From the NCBI RefSeq assembly GCF_016820555.1, contig NZ_JADHDW010000005.1, positions 62,001 to 126,000 of the forward strand: a stretch of 64,000 nucleotides of DNA, written 5' to 3'. The stretch is from Bacillus sp. REN10 (GTDB lineage: Bacteria > Bacillota > Bacilli > Bacillales > Domibacillaceae). The position numbers and the translations under genes are program-made. This document shows positions 43,898-53,253 of this stretch, piece after piece (the first letter of the stretch is position 1; every line of letters begins with the position of its first letter). The notes under the pieces are model-generated. The model was not told the origin of the DNA. It did no database searches and saw nothing but the letters and a program-made list of their open reading frames with translations.

Positions 43898-44131
43898 CCC
43901 CGTCCTTTCCGTACTATTGTATGTTAAAATGGAGTCATTCCTCAACTGAAAGAGACAAGAACGAATGATAAAGTGAGTAGATACTTCATGAACAGGTCAT
44001 ACTATAGATGAACACCATGCCTTCAAATGAAAAATGATCCTTTTCGAACCGTGTTCTCACTGAATCATTCGCTTTCGACCAATAATCGACTACTTTTCGT
44101 ACATAATTGTTCACAACCAGACACATCACAC

Positions 44132-44157
44132 AAAAAAAACGCCCGCCGTAGCGGACG
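44132..44157 (-). terminator. degU terminator
   Basis: CGTCCGC-TACG-GCGGGCG (one U-G) followed by TTTTTTTT on the minus strand. Confidence 0.93.
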
Positions 44158-44165
44158 ATCTTTCA

Positions 44166-44846
44166 TTATCGGACTTCGACCCAGCCTTTTTTAATCGCAG
44201 TCACAACTGCTTGGGTACGGTCATTGACGTTCATTTTTTGCAAAATATTGCTGACGTGGTTTTTAACAGTTTTTTCACTAATGTACAAAGCATCACCAAT
44301 GCCGCGGTTGCTTTTTCCATCCGCTAGAAGCTGCAGCACTTCACATTCGCGACGCGTCAATAAATGAAGCGGACGGCGCACTTCTACTTGTTGGAAACCC
44401 TTACCTTTTCCTTCATCATTTGCCAACCGGCGATAATCTTTAATGAGATTGTGGGTCACGCGCGGATGCAAGTAAGATCCTCCGTCAGAAACAACTTTGA
44501 CTGCTTCAATTAAGGCATCTGCATCCATTTCTTTCAATAAGTAACCCATCGCTCCGGATTTCAAAGCATGTGTCACATAATTCTCGTCGTCATGAATGCT
44601 CAAAATGATGACTTTTGTATTTGGAAACTTGTCCACAAGCGCACGTGTCGCTTCTACACCGTTGACTTCCGGCATATTAATATCCATTAACACAACATCT
44701 GGGCTGTGCTCGATGACAAGCTTCATAGCTTCCGCTCCATCATCTCCTTCAGCTACCACCTCAAACGAATCTTCAAATTCTAAAATCCGCTTAACTCCCT
44801 CACGAAACAATTGATGATCATCGATAATAACGATTTTTGTTTTCAT
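44166..44846 (-). CDS. degU: Response regulator DegU
   Basis: NarL/FixJ-type regulator of 226 residues. Receiver domain with phospho-acceptor Asp in [13 protein letters not shown] and lysine in [14 protein letters not shown]-terminal LuxR-type helix-turn-helix [17 protein letters not shown], then [14 protein letters not shown]. It controls exoenzymes, motility and competence with its kinase DegS encoded just upstream. The longer frame start at 44867 is rejected: AGGGGGAAGTAG sits before the ATG at 44846, giving [14 protein letters not shown]. Follows degS closely in one operon. Confidence 0.96.
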   Translation of the reverse strand: MKTKIVIIDDHQLFREGVKRILEFEDSFEVVAEGDDGAEAMKLVIEHSPDVVLMDINMPEVNGVEATRALVDKFPNTKVIILSIHDDENYVTHALKSGAMGYLLKEMDADALIEAVKVVSDGGSYLHPRVTHNLIKDYRRLANDEGKGKGFQQVEVRRPLHLLTRRECEVLQLLADGKSNRGIGDALYISEKTVKNHVSNILQKMNVNDRTQAVVTAIKKGWVEVR

Positions 44847-44869
44847 TCTACTTCCCCCTCTATACAATA

Positions 44870-46024
44870 CTATTCTAAAATAGGAATGCTAATCATAACG
44901 ACAGTTCCTTGATTTGGTTTAGATTGAATCGACAGTTCCCCCTCTAAAAGCTCTAGCCGTTCTTTCATTCCCATGATGCCAAATGATCCTTTCTTTTTCT
45001 CATTGACATCAAATCCTTTGCCATTGTCTTTCACAACGACTAGTACATTCTGTTTACTGATTTCTAGTTTGACGGTGATCTTGCTTGCTTCAGAATGTTT
45101 AAGAGCATTTTGCACAGATTCCTGTATGAGTCGGAACAAGGCTACCTCTAATTTGGATGGAAGACGCTTTTCAACCCCCATATTTATAAAATCAATTTGT
45201 GTCGCCTTATTTAATGATTGTGTGTATTCTTCAGTTGTTGCCAAATATTTCTTTATAGTTGGAATTAAACCTAAATCATCTAACGCCATTGGACGCAAAT
45301 CATAAATGATTCTTCTTACTTCATACAAAGCGGAACGAACCATCTTCTTTAAATCGCGCAACTCTTGAAAGGCTTCTTCTACATCCCGTTCTTTATATAA
45401 TTTCTCGATTAAGTCAGATCTCAATAGAACGTTGGCCATCATCTGAGCAGGACCGTCATGAATTTCCCTTGACAGTCGCTTCCTCTCCTCTTCTTGTGCC
45501 TCCATGATTTGAAAACCGAATTCTTGCTTTAAGCGAGCATCCTCTAACACTTCTCCAATTCTCTTCATGTCTTGGTTTAAATAGTTTAAAACAACAGATA
45601 CTTGGGCGACAAGATGTTCCGCTCGCTCAATCGTAGATTCAACCGACAATAGCCGCCTTTCTAAATCGTTTCGCCTTTCAATTAATTGCTTCTCACTTTG
45701 CCTTGAAATAAGCAGCTTCATTTGCAAATCATGAGCTCTTTCATATGTCTCGCGGACAAATTCTTCCGAATAAGCATGAAAATTCTTACTGACTTCCGCT
45801 AACCTCTTTCGCGCCATATTGACTTTCAGTTCCAGCTGATCTTGCTCTTGAATCAACATATGTACTTGATCACGAACAGTATTGAGCTCTTTGAGTAATA
45901 ATTGGTGGTCCTTCCTACTTTGTTCGGCAATAGTAAAGATTTCTCCTTTGCTATTGTCCACGGTTTCAATGATTTTTTTTAATATCGTATCTAAAACAGC
46001 TATATTATTGTTCATATTCAACAT
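44870..46024 (-). CDS. degS: Sensor histidine kinase DegS
   Basis: Soluble kinase of 384 residues, close to 385 in B. subtilis. Long N-terminal coiled-coil sensor region (about 1-170), HisKA_3 dimerisation part with phospho-His in [16 protein letters not shown], and HATPase domain with [20 protein letters not shown]. No membrane helix. Start chosen at 46024 ([11 protein letters not shown]) behind GGAGGAAGG rather than the upstream 46051 start. A TTACAT-N17-TAAATA pair about 140 bases upstream could be its promoter. Confidence 0.95.
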   Translation of the reverse strand: MLNMNNNIAVLDTILKKIIETVDNSKGEIFTIAEQSRKDHQLLLKELNTVRDQVHMLIQEQDQLELKVNMARKRLAEVSKNFHAYSEEFVRETYERAHDLQMKLLISRQSEKQLIERRNDLERRLLSVESTIERAEHLVAQVSVVLNYLNQDMKRIGEVLEDARLKQEFGFQIMEAQEEERKRLSREIHDGPAQMMANVLLRSDLIEKLYKERDVEEAFQELRDLKKMVRSALYEVRRIIYDLRPMALDDLGLIPTIKKYLATTEEYTQSLNKATQIDFINMGVEKRLPSKLEVALFRLIQESVQNALKHSEASKITVKLEISKQNVLVVVKDNGKGFDVNEKKKGSFGIMGMKERLELLEGELSIQSKPNQGTVVMISIPILE

Positions 46025-46432
46025 AAAATGTCCTTCCTCCGACAATACCATTTTACCTGTATATTTGATTTTTCACTAGAAAGAACAAACAGTTTCATGG
46101 AAATTTAATTAAAAAGGCACATATTTGTCATTTATGTAATATACCACTAGGCCTTAAGTCTTTCTATTCATTATTTACAAACTCCTTACTCACTATGTAA
46201 CCGTTATAGCCTACGATAAAACATACTTTTTCCCTATGGGGACGATGGTATTATAACATGTGAATTTTTAACTTATGTTAAGGTCACATAACGGTTTGAT
46301 TAAAATTTGATGTAAGAAGCGATATCGCTTTGTTCTTTTCCTATTTTTATATATGATTAAGTAGGATTCATTCTCTATGATCCATGAACTTACTAGCAAT
46401 ACTTTTTTCATAATGAATTGGAGGCAGGTCTA
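46025..46432. other. degS-yvyE divergent promoter region
   Basis: About 400 bases without a gene. It contains AACCGTTAT at 46199-46207 and its exact inverse ATAACGGTT at 46288-46296. Overlapping the second is a palindrome TTATGT-N7-ACATAA at 46273-46291. These may be operators for degS-degU or yvyE. A TTTTTAAC run at about 46265 separates them. Confidence 0.45.
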
Positions 46433-47074
46433 TTGTTATCTCAATATTATACGGTCAAAGGCTATGGAGAACATGAAATCGTTATACAAAAATCGCGGTT
46501 TATCGCCTACGTCAACCGGGCGGAAACAGAAGAAGAAGCCCAGCAATTTATCGCTGATATAAAAAAACAGCATTGGAATGCGACACATAACTGCTCTGCT
46601 TATATGATCGGAGAAACAAACTCCATTCAAAAGGCCAATGACGACGGCGAGCCGAGCGGAACAGCAGGAGTGCCAATGCTTGAAGTGTTGAAAAAGCGAA
46701 ATTTAAAAGATACGGTGGTTGTCGTTACCCGTTACTTCGGGGGCATTAAATTAGGGACAGGTGGATTGATTCGCGCTTACGGCAAAGCTGCTTCAGACGG
46801 AATTACCGCAACGGGTGTCGTTGAGCGCCGTCTCATGCAAATTATGAAAACAAAGATTGACTATACTTGGCTCGGCAAAATTGAAAACGAATTACGCTCC
46901 TCTGTTTATGCGATTAAAGATATTCATTATTTGGATACGGTCGAAATTGAAACATTCGTTAAAGAAAACGAAAAAGATGCATTCACTGCATGGATGACCG
47001 AACTAACGAATGGACAAGCCACTATACATGAAGGCGAAGTGCTTTACCAAGAACAACGGATTGACCCGAATTAA
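46433..47074 (+). CDS. yvyE: IMPACT/YigZ family protein YvyE
   Basis: YigZ/IMPACT family, 213 residues. N-terminal domain with KSRFIAYVNRAETEEEAQQF, DDGEPSGTAGVPMLEVL and VTRYFGGIKLGTGGLIRAYG is the diagnostic IMPACT core; the C-terminal part is the DUF1949 domain. Proposed roles concern translation stress or a hydrolase-like fold; not settled. Start is TTG at 46433, eight bases behind TTGGAGG; an in-frame TTG at 46418 would put the ribosome site inside the gene. Position beside degS matches B. subtilis yvyE. Confidence 0.93.
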   Translation: MLSQYYTVKGYGEHEIVIQKSRFIAYVNRAETEEEAQQFIADIKKQHWNATHNCSAYMIGETNSIQKANDDGEPSGTAGVPMLEVLKKRNLKDTVVVVTRYFGGIKLGTGGLIRAYGKAASDGITATGVVERRLMQIMKTKIDYTWLGKIENELRSSVYAIKDIHYLDTVEIETFVKENEKDAFTAWMTELTNGQATIHEGEVLYQEQRIDPN

Positions 47075-47194
47075 AAAAATAAAATTTACTGTTAAATGTA
47101 ATCATAGTAAAATGAAGTGTGGGTCATTTGATCAAGTGATCAAGGTATGAATAGCTGTATTGAAAGATTAATTATTGAAGGAGTTAAGGAATTC

Positions 47195-48184
47195 ATGTCA
47201 ACAGAAAGACAACGTATGCAAATGCGCAAGAGGCGAAGAAGACAACGCCGCATTGTGTTTCTTGTGTTACTCCCATTATTGTTTCTCATATTTACTGCCG
47301 CTGGTTATGGTGCCTTTTTATACAAAAAGGCAGAATCCGTTTTCACAGACTCTTACCTTGATGACGGACGTCAAAAATCGAAGCTTCGCGATGCTAAAGT
47401 TCATCCATTGAAAGATAATATTTCCATCCTATTTATCGGAGTAGATGAAAGTGAATCACGCAAGAAAGAATTTGGAGAAAAAACACGTTCAGACGCTTTA
47501 ATGCTCGCGACATTAAACATCGAAGATAAATCGATCAAATTAGTCAGCATCCCTCGTGATTCCTATGTGTATGTTCCTGAAGTCGGATACAATACGAAAA
47601 TCAACCACGCCCATGCTTATGGTGGCCCAAAAGCGACAATTGAAACAGTAGAAGAGCTATTCGACTTGCCTGTGGACTATTATGTCCGCATGAACTTCTA
47701 TGCCTTTATGGATGTAGTCGATGCACTCGGCGGAATTACCGTTGATGTGCCATATGAATTAGAAGAAAAAGACTCTAGAGACTCACACAATGCCATCCAT
47801 TTAAAAGCAGGAAAACAAAAGCTGAACGGTGAAGAAGCATTGGCACTTGCCCGCACCCGCAAATACGATAGTGATATCGAACGCGGTGAACGTCAGCAGC
47901 AATTGCTTAAAGCGGTTGTCAAAAAGGCGATCTCTGTCAACTCCATCACAAAATATGACGAAATTTTAGATGCTGTCGGTGCGAATATGCGAACAAATAT
48001 GACATTTGGAGAAATGAAGGCCCTGATCGAATACGGAAAATCCGGTAGCCTGAAATTTGACACCATCACTCTAAAAGGAGAAGATGGAAAAACAGACGAA
48101 GGTGCTTATATTTACCAGTTAGATGAAACGGAATTTGAAATTGTTAAAAAGAAACTAGCTAGACATCTTGGATTAGAAGAATAA
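47195..48184 (+). CDS. tagV: LytR-CpsA-Psr phosphotransferase (TagV/YvhJ-like)
   Basis: LCP-family membrane enzyme of 329 residues. A very basic N-terminus (RKRRRRQRRIVFLVLL) leads into one membrane helix, then the extracellular LCP domain with the catalytic arginines in IPRDSYVYVP and LALARTRKYDSD and the acidic site KTRSDALML. It attaches wall teichoic acid or similar polymers to peptidoglycan. The frame extends up to 47147, but GAAGGAG favours the ATG at 47195. It lies between yvyE and tagO, which is where tagV (yvhJ) is in B. subtilis; TagT/TagU functions overlap. Confidence 0.92.
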   Translation: MSTERQRMQMRKRRRRQRRIVFLVLLPLLFLIFTAAGYGAFLYKKAESVFTDSYLDDGRQKSKLRDAKVHPLKDNISILFIGVDESESRKKEFGEKTRSDALMLATLNIEDKSIKLVSIPRDSYVYVPEVGYNTKINHAHAYGGPKATIETVEELFDLPVDYYVRMNFYAFMDVVDALGGITVDVPYELEEKDSRDSHNAIHLKAGKQKLNGEEALALARTRKYDSDIERGERQQQLLKAVVKKAISVNSITKYDEILDAVGANMRTNMTFGEMKALIEYGKSGSLKFDTITLKGEDGKTDEGAYIYQLDETEFEIVKKKLARHLGLEE

Positions 48185-48188
48185 AAAA

Positions 48189-48217
48189 ACAGTACCTGGA
48201 AACGGGTACTGTTTTTG
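48189..48217 (+). terminator. Terminator of the LCP gene
   Basis: ACAGTACC / GGGTACTGT stem followed by TTTTT. Confidence 0.9.
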
Positions 48218-48247
48218 GCTTTCCTCGTCTCTATTAATCTAGCATGT

Positions 48248-48285
48248 AAAAAAAACAGCTATCGACACTCATCGACAGCTGTTTA
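48248..48285 (-). terminator. tagO terminator
   Basis: AACAGCTGTCGA pairs with TCGATAGCTGTT on the minus strand, followed by TTTTTTTT. Confidence 0.88.
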
Positions 48286-48293
48286 ATTGATGA

Positions 48294-49343
48294 TCAGTTC
48301 TTTTTCACTCGAACGCGCATCAAGTTCATTAACGGTTTATAGTCGGAGCCAACAAGCCCCACACTTTCCACAAATAATTCAATCGCTACCACTAACACCG
48401 TGATCAGAATTAGCGCGCCCCAAATGGTCGCCATCGTAAAAATAACCGCGGCTAATCCAAACATGGAAGCAATCGCATAAATAATCACAACCGTCTGCTT
48501 ATGCGTATACCCCATGCGCAACAAGCAATGATGAAGATGAGATTTATCTGGAGCAGATAGCGGCTGCTTATTCACTTTTCGTCTAATAATCGCAAAGAAT
48601 GTGTCCGTAATCGGCACACCGAGAATAATAATCGGAATAATTAACGAGACAACGGTGACATTTTTGAATCCCAGCAAAGCGAGCACGGAAATGATATACC
48701 CTAAAAACAGCGCCCCCGTATCTCCCATAAAGATCTTAGCTGGATGAAAATTGTAATGTAAAAATCCAAGCGTGCTTCCTAATACTAGCAAAGCGACACT
48801 CATTACATACAAATCGCCTTTCATATAAGCCATTAAGCTAATGGTAAACAAGGCAATTGACGACACACCTGCGGCTAGTCCATCGAGTCCATCAATTAAA
48901 TTAATCGCATTCGTAATGCCTACAATCCAAAGAATCGTCAGCGGAATACTTAAATAGCCAAATTCCATTTGACCGCCGAACGGAAGGTTAATATCTTCCA
49001 TTTGTACACCACCATAAACAACGACCACGAGCGCAGCGAGCAATTGCCCAGCAAGTTTGACTTTAGCTGATAATTCAAAGCGATCATCCAGCACGCCCGT
49101 AATGATAATGATGATGCCGCCCAAAATAATCGCTAAATTAAAATCAGCTTGAGGCTGCAACACAAACATTCCAATCATAAAGCTGATGAAAATCGCCAAT
49201 CCTCCCATACGGGGCATAATCCTCTGGTGTACTTTACGATAATTCGGTTTGTCCACTGCACCAACAGCAATCGCCAATTTCTTCACAAGCGGCGTAATCG
49301 CTAGCGATGCGATTAAACAAATCACAAAGGCAAGGGCAACCAT
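48294..49343 (-). CDS. tagO: Undecaprenyl-phosphate N-acetylglucosaminyl-1-phosphate transferase TagO
   Basis: Polytopic membrane enzyme of 349 residues, GT4-type of the MraY/WecA superfamily. Motifs VDKPNYRKVHQRIMPRMGG, GVLDDRFELS, NAINLIDGLDGLAAG, IFMGDTGALFLG and the C-terminal APDKSHLHHCLLRMG mark it. It links GlcNAc-1-phosphate to undecaprenyl phosphate, the first step of wall teichoic acid synthesis. AAGGAGG supports the ATG at 49343 rather than the upstream 49370. No other tag gene is in the window; the LCP transferase adjacent acts at the pathway's end. Confidence 0.95.
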   Translation of the reverse strand: MVALAFVICLIASLAITPLVKKLAIAVGAVDKPNYRKVHQRIMPRMGGLAIFISFMIGMFVLQPQADFNLAIILGGIIIIITGVLDDRFELSAKVKLAGQLLAALVVVVYGGVQMEDINLPFGGQMEFGYLSIPLTILWIVGITNAINLIDGLDGLAAGVSSIALFTISLMAYMKGDLYVMSVALLVLGSTLGFLHYNFHPAKIFMGDTGALFLGYIISVLALLGFKNVTVVSLIIPIIILGVPITDTFFAIIRRKVNKQPLSAPDKSHLHHCLLRMGYTHKQTVVIIYAIASMFGLAAVIFTMATIWGALILITVLVVAIELFVESVGLVGSDYKPLMNLMRVRVKKN

Positions 49344-49705
49344 GTAGTACCTCCTTAAAATAATGAGCAAATGGATATATGTTCATCTTAAATCATTGAA
49401 GTCAACATCATTATTTTTTACAACATAAAATAATTTTACAGCAACTCATCTTACATTTTCTCATAAACTGTTTTTTTTTCAACAATTTAATTGTAAATTT
49501 TTCTGTTTCAAATCTTTTACAAATTCCATACATGTTCGAAATATATCCTCAACCGCTAATTTCACTGCATTTACAAACCAAAAAAACATTTTCAAAATTG
49601 TCGAACGAAGTCTGTTATGATGGTCAACTGTTGTGTATTTTGGTAAGATTAAATAATGATTTAAAGTGATTTTTGAGGAATTACTCTAAGGGAGCGTATA
49701 ACTAC
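49344..49705. other. tagO-secA2 divergent intergenic region
   Basis: About 360 bases, AT-rich, no gene. A TTGTGT-N17-TAATGA pair at about 49632-49660 is a possible secA2 promoter. Nothing else stands out. Confidence 0.4.
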
Positions 49706-52057
49706 ATGATTTCGTTTTTAAAAAAACTAAGCGATTCAAATGATCAGCGCTTAAAAAAATATTATAAACTTGTCGAACAAATCAATGCATTAGAAACTGC
49801 TTTTGAGCAATTAACCGATGAGGAATTAGCCCAAAAAACAGTCCAATTTAAAGAAAGATTAGCTAACGGGGAAACGATTGACGACATGAAAGTTGAAGCA
49901 TTTGCCGTCGTCCGTGAAGCTGCTAAACGAGTGCTCGGCATGAGGCATTATGATGTGCAGCTCATCGGCGGTCTCGTGCTCACCGACGCCAACATTGCGG
50001 AGATGCCAACAGGGGAAGGGAAAACGCTTGTCGCTTCGCTTCCAAGCTATTTGCGTGCCCTTGAAGGAAAAGGTGTTCATGTCATTACAGTCAATGAGTA
50101 TTTAGCACAGCGGGACTGCGAAACGATTGGGCCCGTTCATGAGTTTCTCGGCTTAACAGTGGGATTAAATCTCCCAATGATGGAACCTGATCAAAAACAA
50201 GCGGCCTATCGAGCAGATATTACATACGGCGTAGGAACGGAATTTGGTTTTGATTATTTAAGGGATAATATGGTGTGGCACCCGACTCAACGCGTTCAGC
50301 GCCCCTATCATTTTGCCATTATTGACGAAGTGGACAGCGTGTTAATCGATGAAGCGAAAACACCATTAATTATTGCCGGAAAGATGCCAGGCAGCTCAGA
50401 ACTCCATTATATCGGTGCGCGGGTAGCCAAAAGATTTAAACGAGACGAAGACTATCACTTAGACGATGAGACGAAAGCAGTCAGTCTCACCGATCAAGGC
50501 ATCGAGAAAGTGGAAAAAGCCTTTGGCGTAGATAATCTATACGATCTTGAACATCAAACATTGTATCACTACATGATTCAAGCGGTGCGTGCTCATGTGA
50601 TGTTTAAGCGGGATGTGGATTATATCGTCAAAGACGGCAAGATTTTGCTTGTCGATATGTTTACCGGCCGGACGATGGAAGGCCGCTCATTAAGTGATGG
50701 CCTTCACCAAGCGATCGAGGCGAAAGAAGGACTGGAAATCACGGATGAAAATAAAACACAAGCATCCATTACCATTCAAAATTACTTCCGGATGTACCCT
50801 TACCTGTCCGGCATGACGGGAACAGCGAAAACGGAAGAAAAAGAATTTGAACAAGTATACAATATGATGGTCATCCAAATTCCGACAAATCGGCCGAAGC
50901 AACGAGTCGATATGCCAGACTTCATCTTCTCAACCACTGATCAAAAGTATCAGGCGGTTACAGAAGAAGTCAAGAAAAGACATCAAACCGGACAACCCGT
51001 GCTTGTCGGAACCACCTCCATTTTGCAATCGGAAAAAGTCGCAGAGTACTTTACAAAAGCCGGACTCTCGTTTGAATTATTAAATGCCAAAAGCGTAGAA
51101 CAAGAAGTGGAATTAATCTCAAAAGCCGGGCAAAGAGGGCAGATTACGATTGCTACTAACATGGCTGGCCGCGGAACCGACATCCTTTTAGGAGAAGGTG
51201 TCCATCAACTAGGAGGACTGCATGTCATCGGGACTGAGCGTCATGAAAGTCGCCGGGTCGATAACCAGTTGAAAGGACGCTCCGGACGTCAAGGGGACCC
51301 GGGATCCAGCCAGTTCTTCATTTCATTAGAAGACGATATGTTTAGACGTTTCGCGAAAGAAGAGCTGGAGAAAATGGAGAAAAAGTTAGACATCGACGAA
51401 AATGGCCTTGTGCTCAACAAGAAAATTCATGAATTCGTTGATCGAACGCAGCGAATTGTCGAAGGAGCCAATTTCTCGATGAGGGAATACAACTTAAAAC
51501 TCGATGATGTGATCAATGAACAGCGCAATATTATTTACAGCCTCAGAAACAAAATGGTGAATGAAGAAGAAATATTTGACCATTTCCTTCATGTGGTCAA
51601 GCAAGCTAGCCAACAAGAAATAGAGCATACTTGCCAGGAAGACCAACCAGTGGAAGAATGGGATATAAAGCAGCTACAAACCGCCATTGAGCTCATCCTT
51701 GGTGATCGTTCCATCACTTTACCAGAAGATATAGCAAGCAAAGAAGAAATTCAACAGATCGTCAAGGAAGCGGCTGATCACTACTGTGAAGAACTCCAAG
51801 CATTAGTTGAGCCATCTTGGGATGATTATATAAAACAAATTACCTTATCGAATATTGACCGACTATGGATCAGCCACCTTGAAAATATGACAAGGCTGAA
51901 AGAAGGAATTGGCCTTCGCTATTATCAACAGGAAGATCCGATGCGAATTTACGCGCGTGAAGGTTTGCAAATTTTCTCCATCATGCATCATCAATTACAG
52001 AAGAATATCGCCACTCAATTCGGTTCATTTGTTCATGAACTAACTAAAAAGGAGTAA
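49706..52057 (+). CDS. secA2: Accessory secretion ATPase SecA2
   Basis: SecA-type preprotein translocase ATPase of 783 residues, shorter than housekeeping SecA (about 840) and lacking its C-terminal CxC zinc tail. Walker A is AEMPTGEGKTL, DEAD-type box FAIIDEVDSVLIDEAKTP, and helicase motif NMAGRGTDILLGEG is followed by RSGRQGDPGSSQF. In Bacillus anthracis SecA2 together with SlaP exports S-layer proteins. The next gene is slaP, seven bases away. Start chosen at 49706 with AAGGGAG upstream; the longer start at 49673 lacks a ribosome site. Confidence 0.94.
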   Translation: MISFLKKLSDSNDQRLKKYYKLVEQINALETAFEQLTDEELAQKTVQFKERLANGETIDDMKVEAFAVVREAAKRVLGMRHYDVQLIGGLVLTDANIAEMPTGEGKTLVASLPSYLRALEGKGVHVITVNEYLAQRDCETIGPVHEFLGLTVGLNLPMMEPDQKQAAYRADITYGVGTEFGFDYLRDNMVWHPTQRVQRPYHFAIIDEVDSVLIDEAKTPLIIAGKMPGSSELHYIGARVAKRFKRDEDYHLDDETKAVSLTDQGIEKVEKAFGVDNLYDLEHQTLYHYMIQAVRAHVMFKRDVDYIVKDGKILLVDMFTGRTMEGRSLSDGLHQAIEAKEGLEITDENKTQASITIQNYFRMYPYLSGMTGTAKTEEKEFEQVYNMMVIQIPTNRPKQRVDMPDFIFSTTDQKYQAVTEEVKKRHQTGQPVLVGTTSILQSEKVAEYFTKAGLSFELLNAKSVEQEVELISKAGQRGQITIATNMAGRGTDILLGEGVHQLGGLHVIGTERHESRRVDNQLKGRSGRQGDPGSSQFFISLEDDMFRRFAKEELEKMEKKLDIDENGLVLNKKIHEFVDRTQRIVEGANFSMREYNLKLDDVINEQRNIIYSLRNKMVNEEEIFDHFLHVVKQASQQEIEHTCQEDQPVEEWDIKQLQTAIELILGDRSITLPEDIASKEEIQQIVKEAADHYCEELQALVEPSWDDYIKQITLSNIDRLWISHLENMTRLKEGIGLRYYQQEDPMRIYAREGLQIFSIMHHQLQKNIATQFGSFVHELTKKE

Positions 52058-52064
52058 TCATCTA

Positions 52065-52964
52065 ATGTTATCTTTTTTTAAAAAGAAAAGTAATGACACG
52101 AACAAATTAAAAAATGATGGACTAGAAAGCACGGTTCCATCTAGTAAATTAATAGACAATGAGATGCCTGAATCAACAGAAGAAGTCGAAACACCTCTTT
52201 CCATTCATCCAGCAGCTACCATTTCGCAAGAACAAATGTATGTCCTGCGCTTTTTAAACAATGAACTGCCGTTATTAAAGGCAAACCAATTATCGTTATC
52301 AGGCATTGAATGGGAAGAACAACCAGAAGGACTAGCGGTCTCGGCCTTCGTTCGCAACTCCGTGGATAAGGAATTGCAATTAGGGGAAGTCCGACTATTG
52401 CTGATTAATGAACAAGAACAAGTGAAAGCAAAGCATGTGTTTAATATGAAAGAGCTCGGCAGTCTGCCAGCCACAAGCAGCCGTCCATGGACCTTCCTCT
52501 TCCCGAAAGAAACGGTGATTCCATCGGTTCCTTTAGAAAAGGAGAATTGGACGCTTGCCTTTGACTTAACGTCGACGAAGCATGAATTAGATTTAGCACC
52601 AGCTTGGGAAGAAGCATTACCAGAACAGCAGAAGGAACAGTTACGAAAAATCGTCGCTGAACTGGGTACACCAAATAAAGATGAACTGAATTTCACTGGC
52701 TTACAAGCCCATTTTTCAGAAGAAGGACAATTCCATGTGACGTTATTGATCCGTAACGGTTATGAGAAAAACTTGAAAATCGAACAGCTTCCACTGCAAG
52801 TGTTAGACCAGCAAAAAGAGGTCATCGCTGAAGGGCAGTTCCATTTTGAGGACTTCGAAGTGAAAGCCAATACAACGAAGCCATGGACCGTCATCTTCCA
52901 TAAAGAACTAGTGACAAAAGAACAGCCGGATTTAACAACTTGGAGCGTTCGTGTAAAAGGATAG
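52065..52964 (+). CDS. slaP: S-layer assembly protein SlaP (accessory Sec system)
   Basis: Cytoplasmic partner of SecA2, 299 residues. After a charged N-terminus there are two related domains (about 70-165 and 195-299), each ending in a similar block: TSSRPWTFLFPKETV and NTTKPWTVIFHKELV. This internal duplication is the mark of the SLAP_DUP family. It follows secA2 by seven bases, so both form an operon. It should favour export of SLH proteins such as the nucleotidase at 1.6 kb. Confidence 0.9.
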   Translation: MLSFFKKKSNDTNKLKNDGLESTVPSSKLIDNEMPESTEEVETPLSIHPAATISQEQMYVLRFLNNELPLLKANQLSLSGIEWEEQPEGLAVSAFVRNSVDKELQLGEVRLLLINEQEQVKAKHVFNMKELGSLPATSSRPWTFLFPKETVIPSVPLEKENWTLAFDLTSTKHELDLAPAWEEALPEQQKEQLRKIVAELGTPNKDELNFTGLQAHFSEEGQFHVTLLIRNGYEKNLKIEQLPLQVLDQQKEVIAEGQFHFEDFEVKANTTKPWTVIFHKELVTKEQPDLTTWSVRVKG

Positions 52965-53013
52965 TTTCCAAAAATAAATTGATGATATTATATCCAAGAT
53001 ATGAAAATTTTTC

Positions 53014-53041
53014 TTGTGAATATAGGTAGATATGATACAAT
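53014..53041 (+). promoter_or_regulatory. SigA promoter of the candidate small RNA
   Basis: TTGTGA, 16 bases, TACAAT, with extended -10 TG (TGATACAAT). It lies 50 bases after the slaP stop and points to a terminator at 53108 with no gene between. Confidence 0.7.
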
Positions 53042-53047
53042 AAAAGT

Positions 53048-53137
53048 GTAGTTTTCCGTTTTGTAAGTTATCGATAATATAGCGGCAACGGTTGGTGGTG
53101 GCCCGAAAGCATCTGCTCTTATAGCAGATGCTTTTTT
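53048..53137 (+). ncRNA. Candidate free-standing small RNA, about 90 nt
   Basis: Between the promoter at 53014 and the strong terminator at 53108-53137 (AGCATCTGCT / AGCAGATGCT then TTTTTT) lies a non-coding stretch with the palindrome TTATCGATAA, a possible CCG...CGG helix and a G-rich single strand GGTTGGTGGTGGCCCG. The next gene is convergent, so it is not a leader. No family recognised. Confidence 0.6.
53108..53137 (+). terminator. Terminator of the candidate small RNA
   Basis: AGCATCTGCT / AGCAGATGCT perfect stem, short loop, TTTTTT. It can also end the secA2-slaP transcript. Confidence 0.93.
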
Positions 53138-53182
53138 CTGCCTAAAAAAGCTTGAATTTACAAACAATTGTGCCTAATGCTA

Positions 53183-53241
53183 ATAAATAAAACAGAGCTG
53201 TCCAGAAAGTCCGTTTTCACTGGTTTTCTGGACAGCTCCGT
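53183..53241 (-). terminator. Terminator of the LysM-NlpC/P60 gene
   Basis: AACGGAGCTGTCCAGAAA pairs with TTTCTGGACAGCTCTGTT (one G-U) on the minus strand, followed by TTATTTATT. Confidence 0.9.
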
Positions 53242-53253
53242 TTATTTCATGGA

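Noticed and set aside
49706-52057. Housekeeping SecA
   Set aside because: Length is about 60 residues short, the C-terminal zinc tail is missing and slaP follows directly, so SecA2 is preferred.
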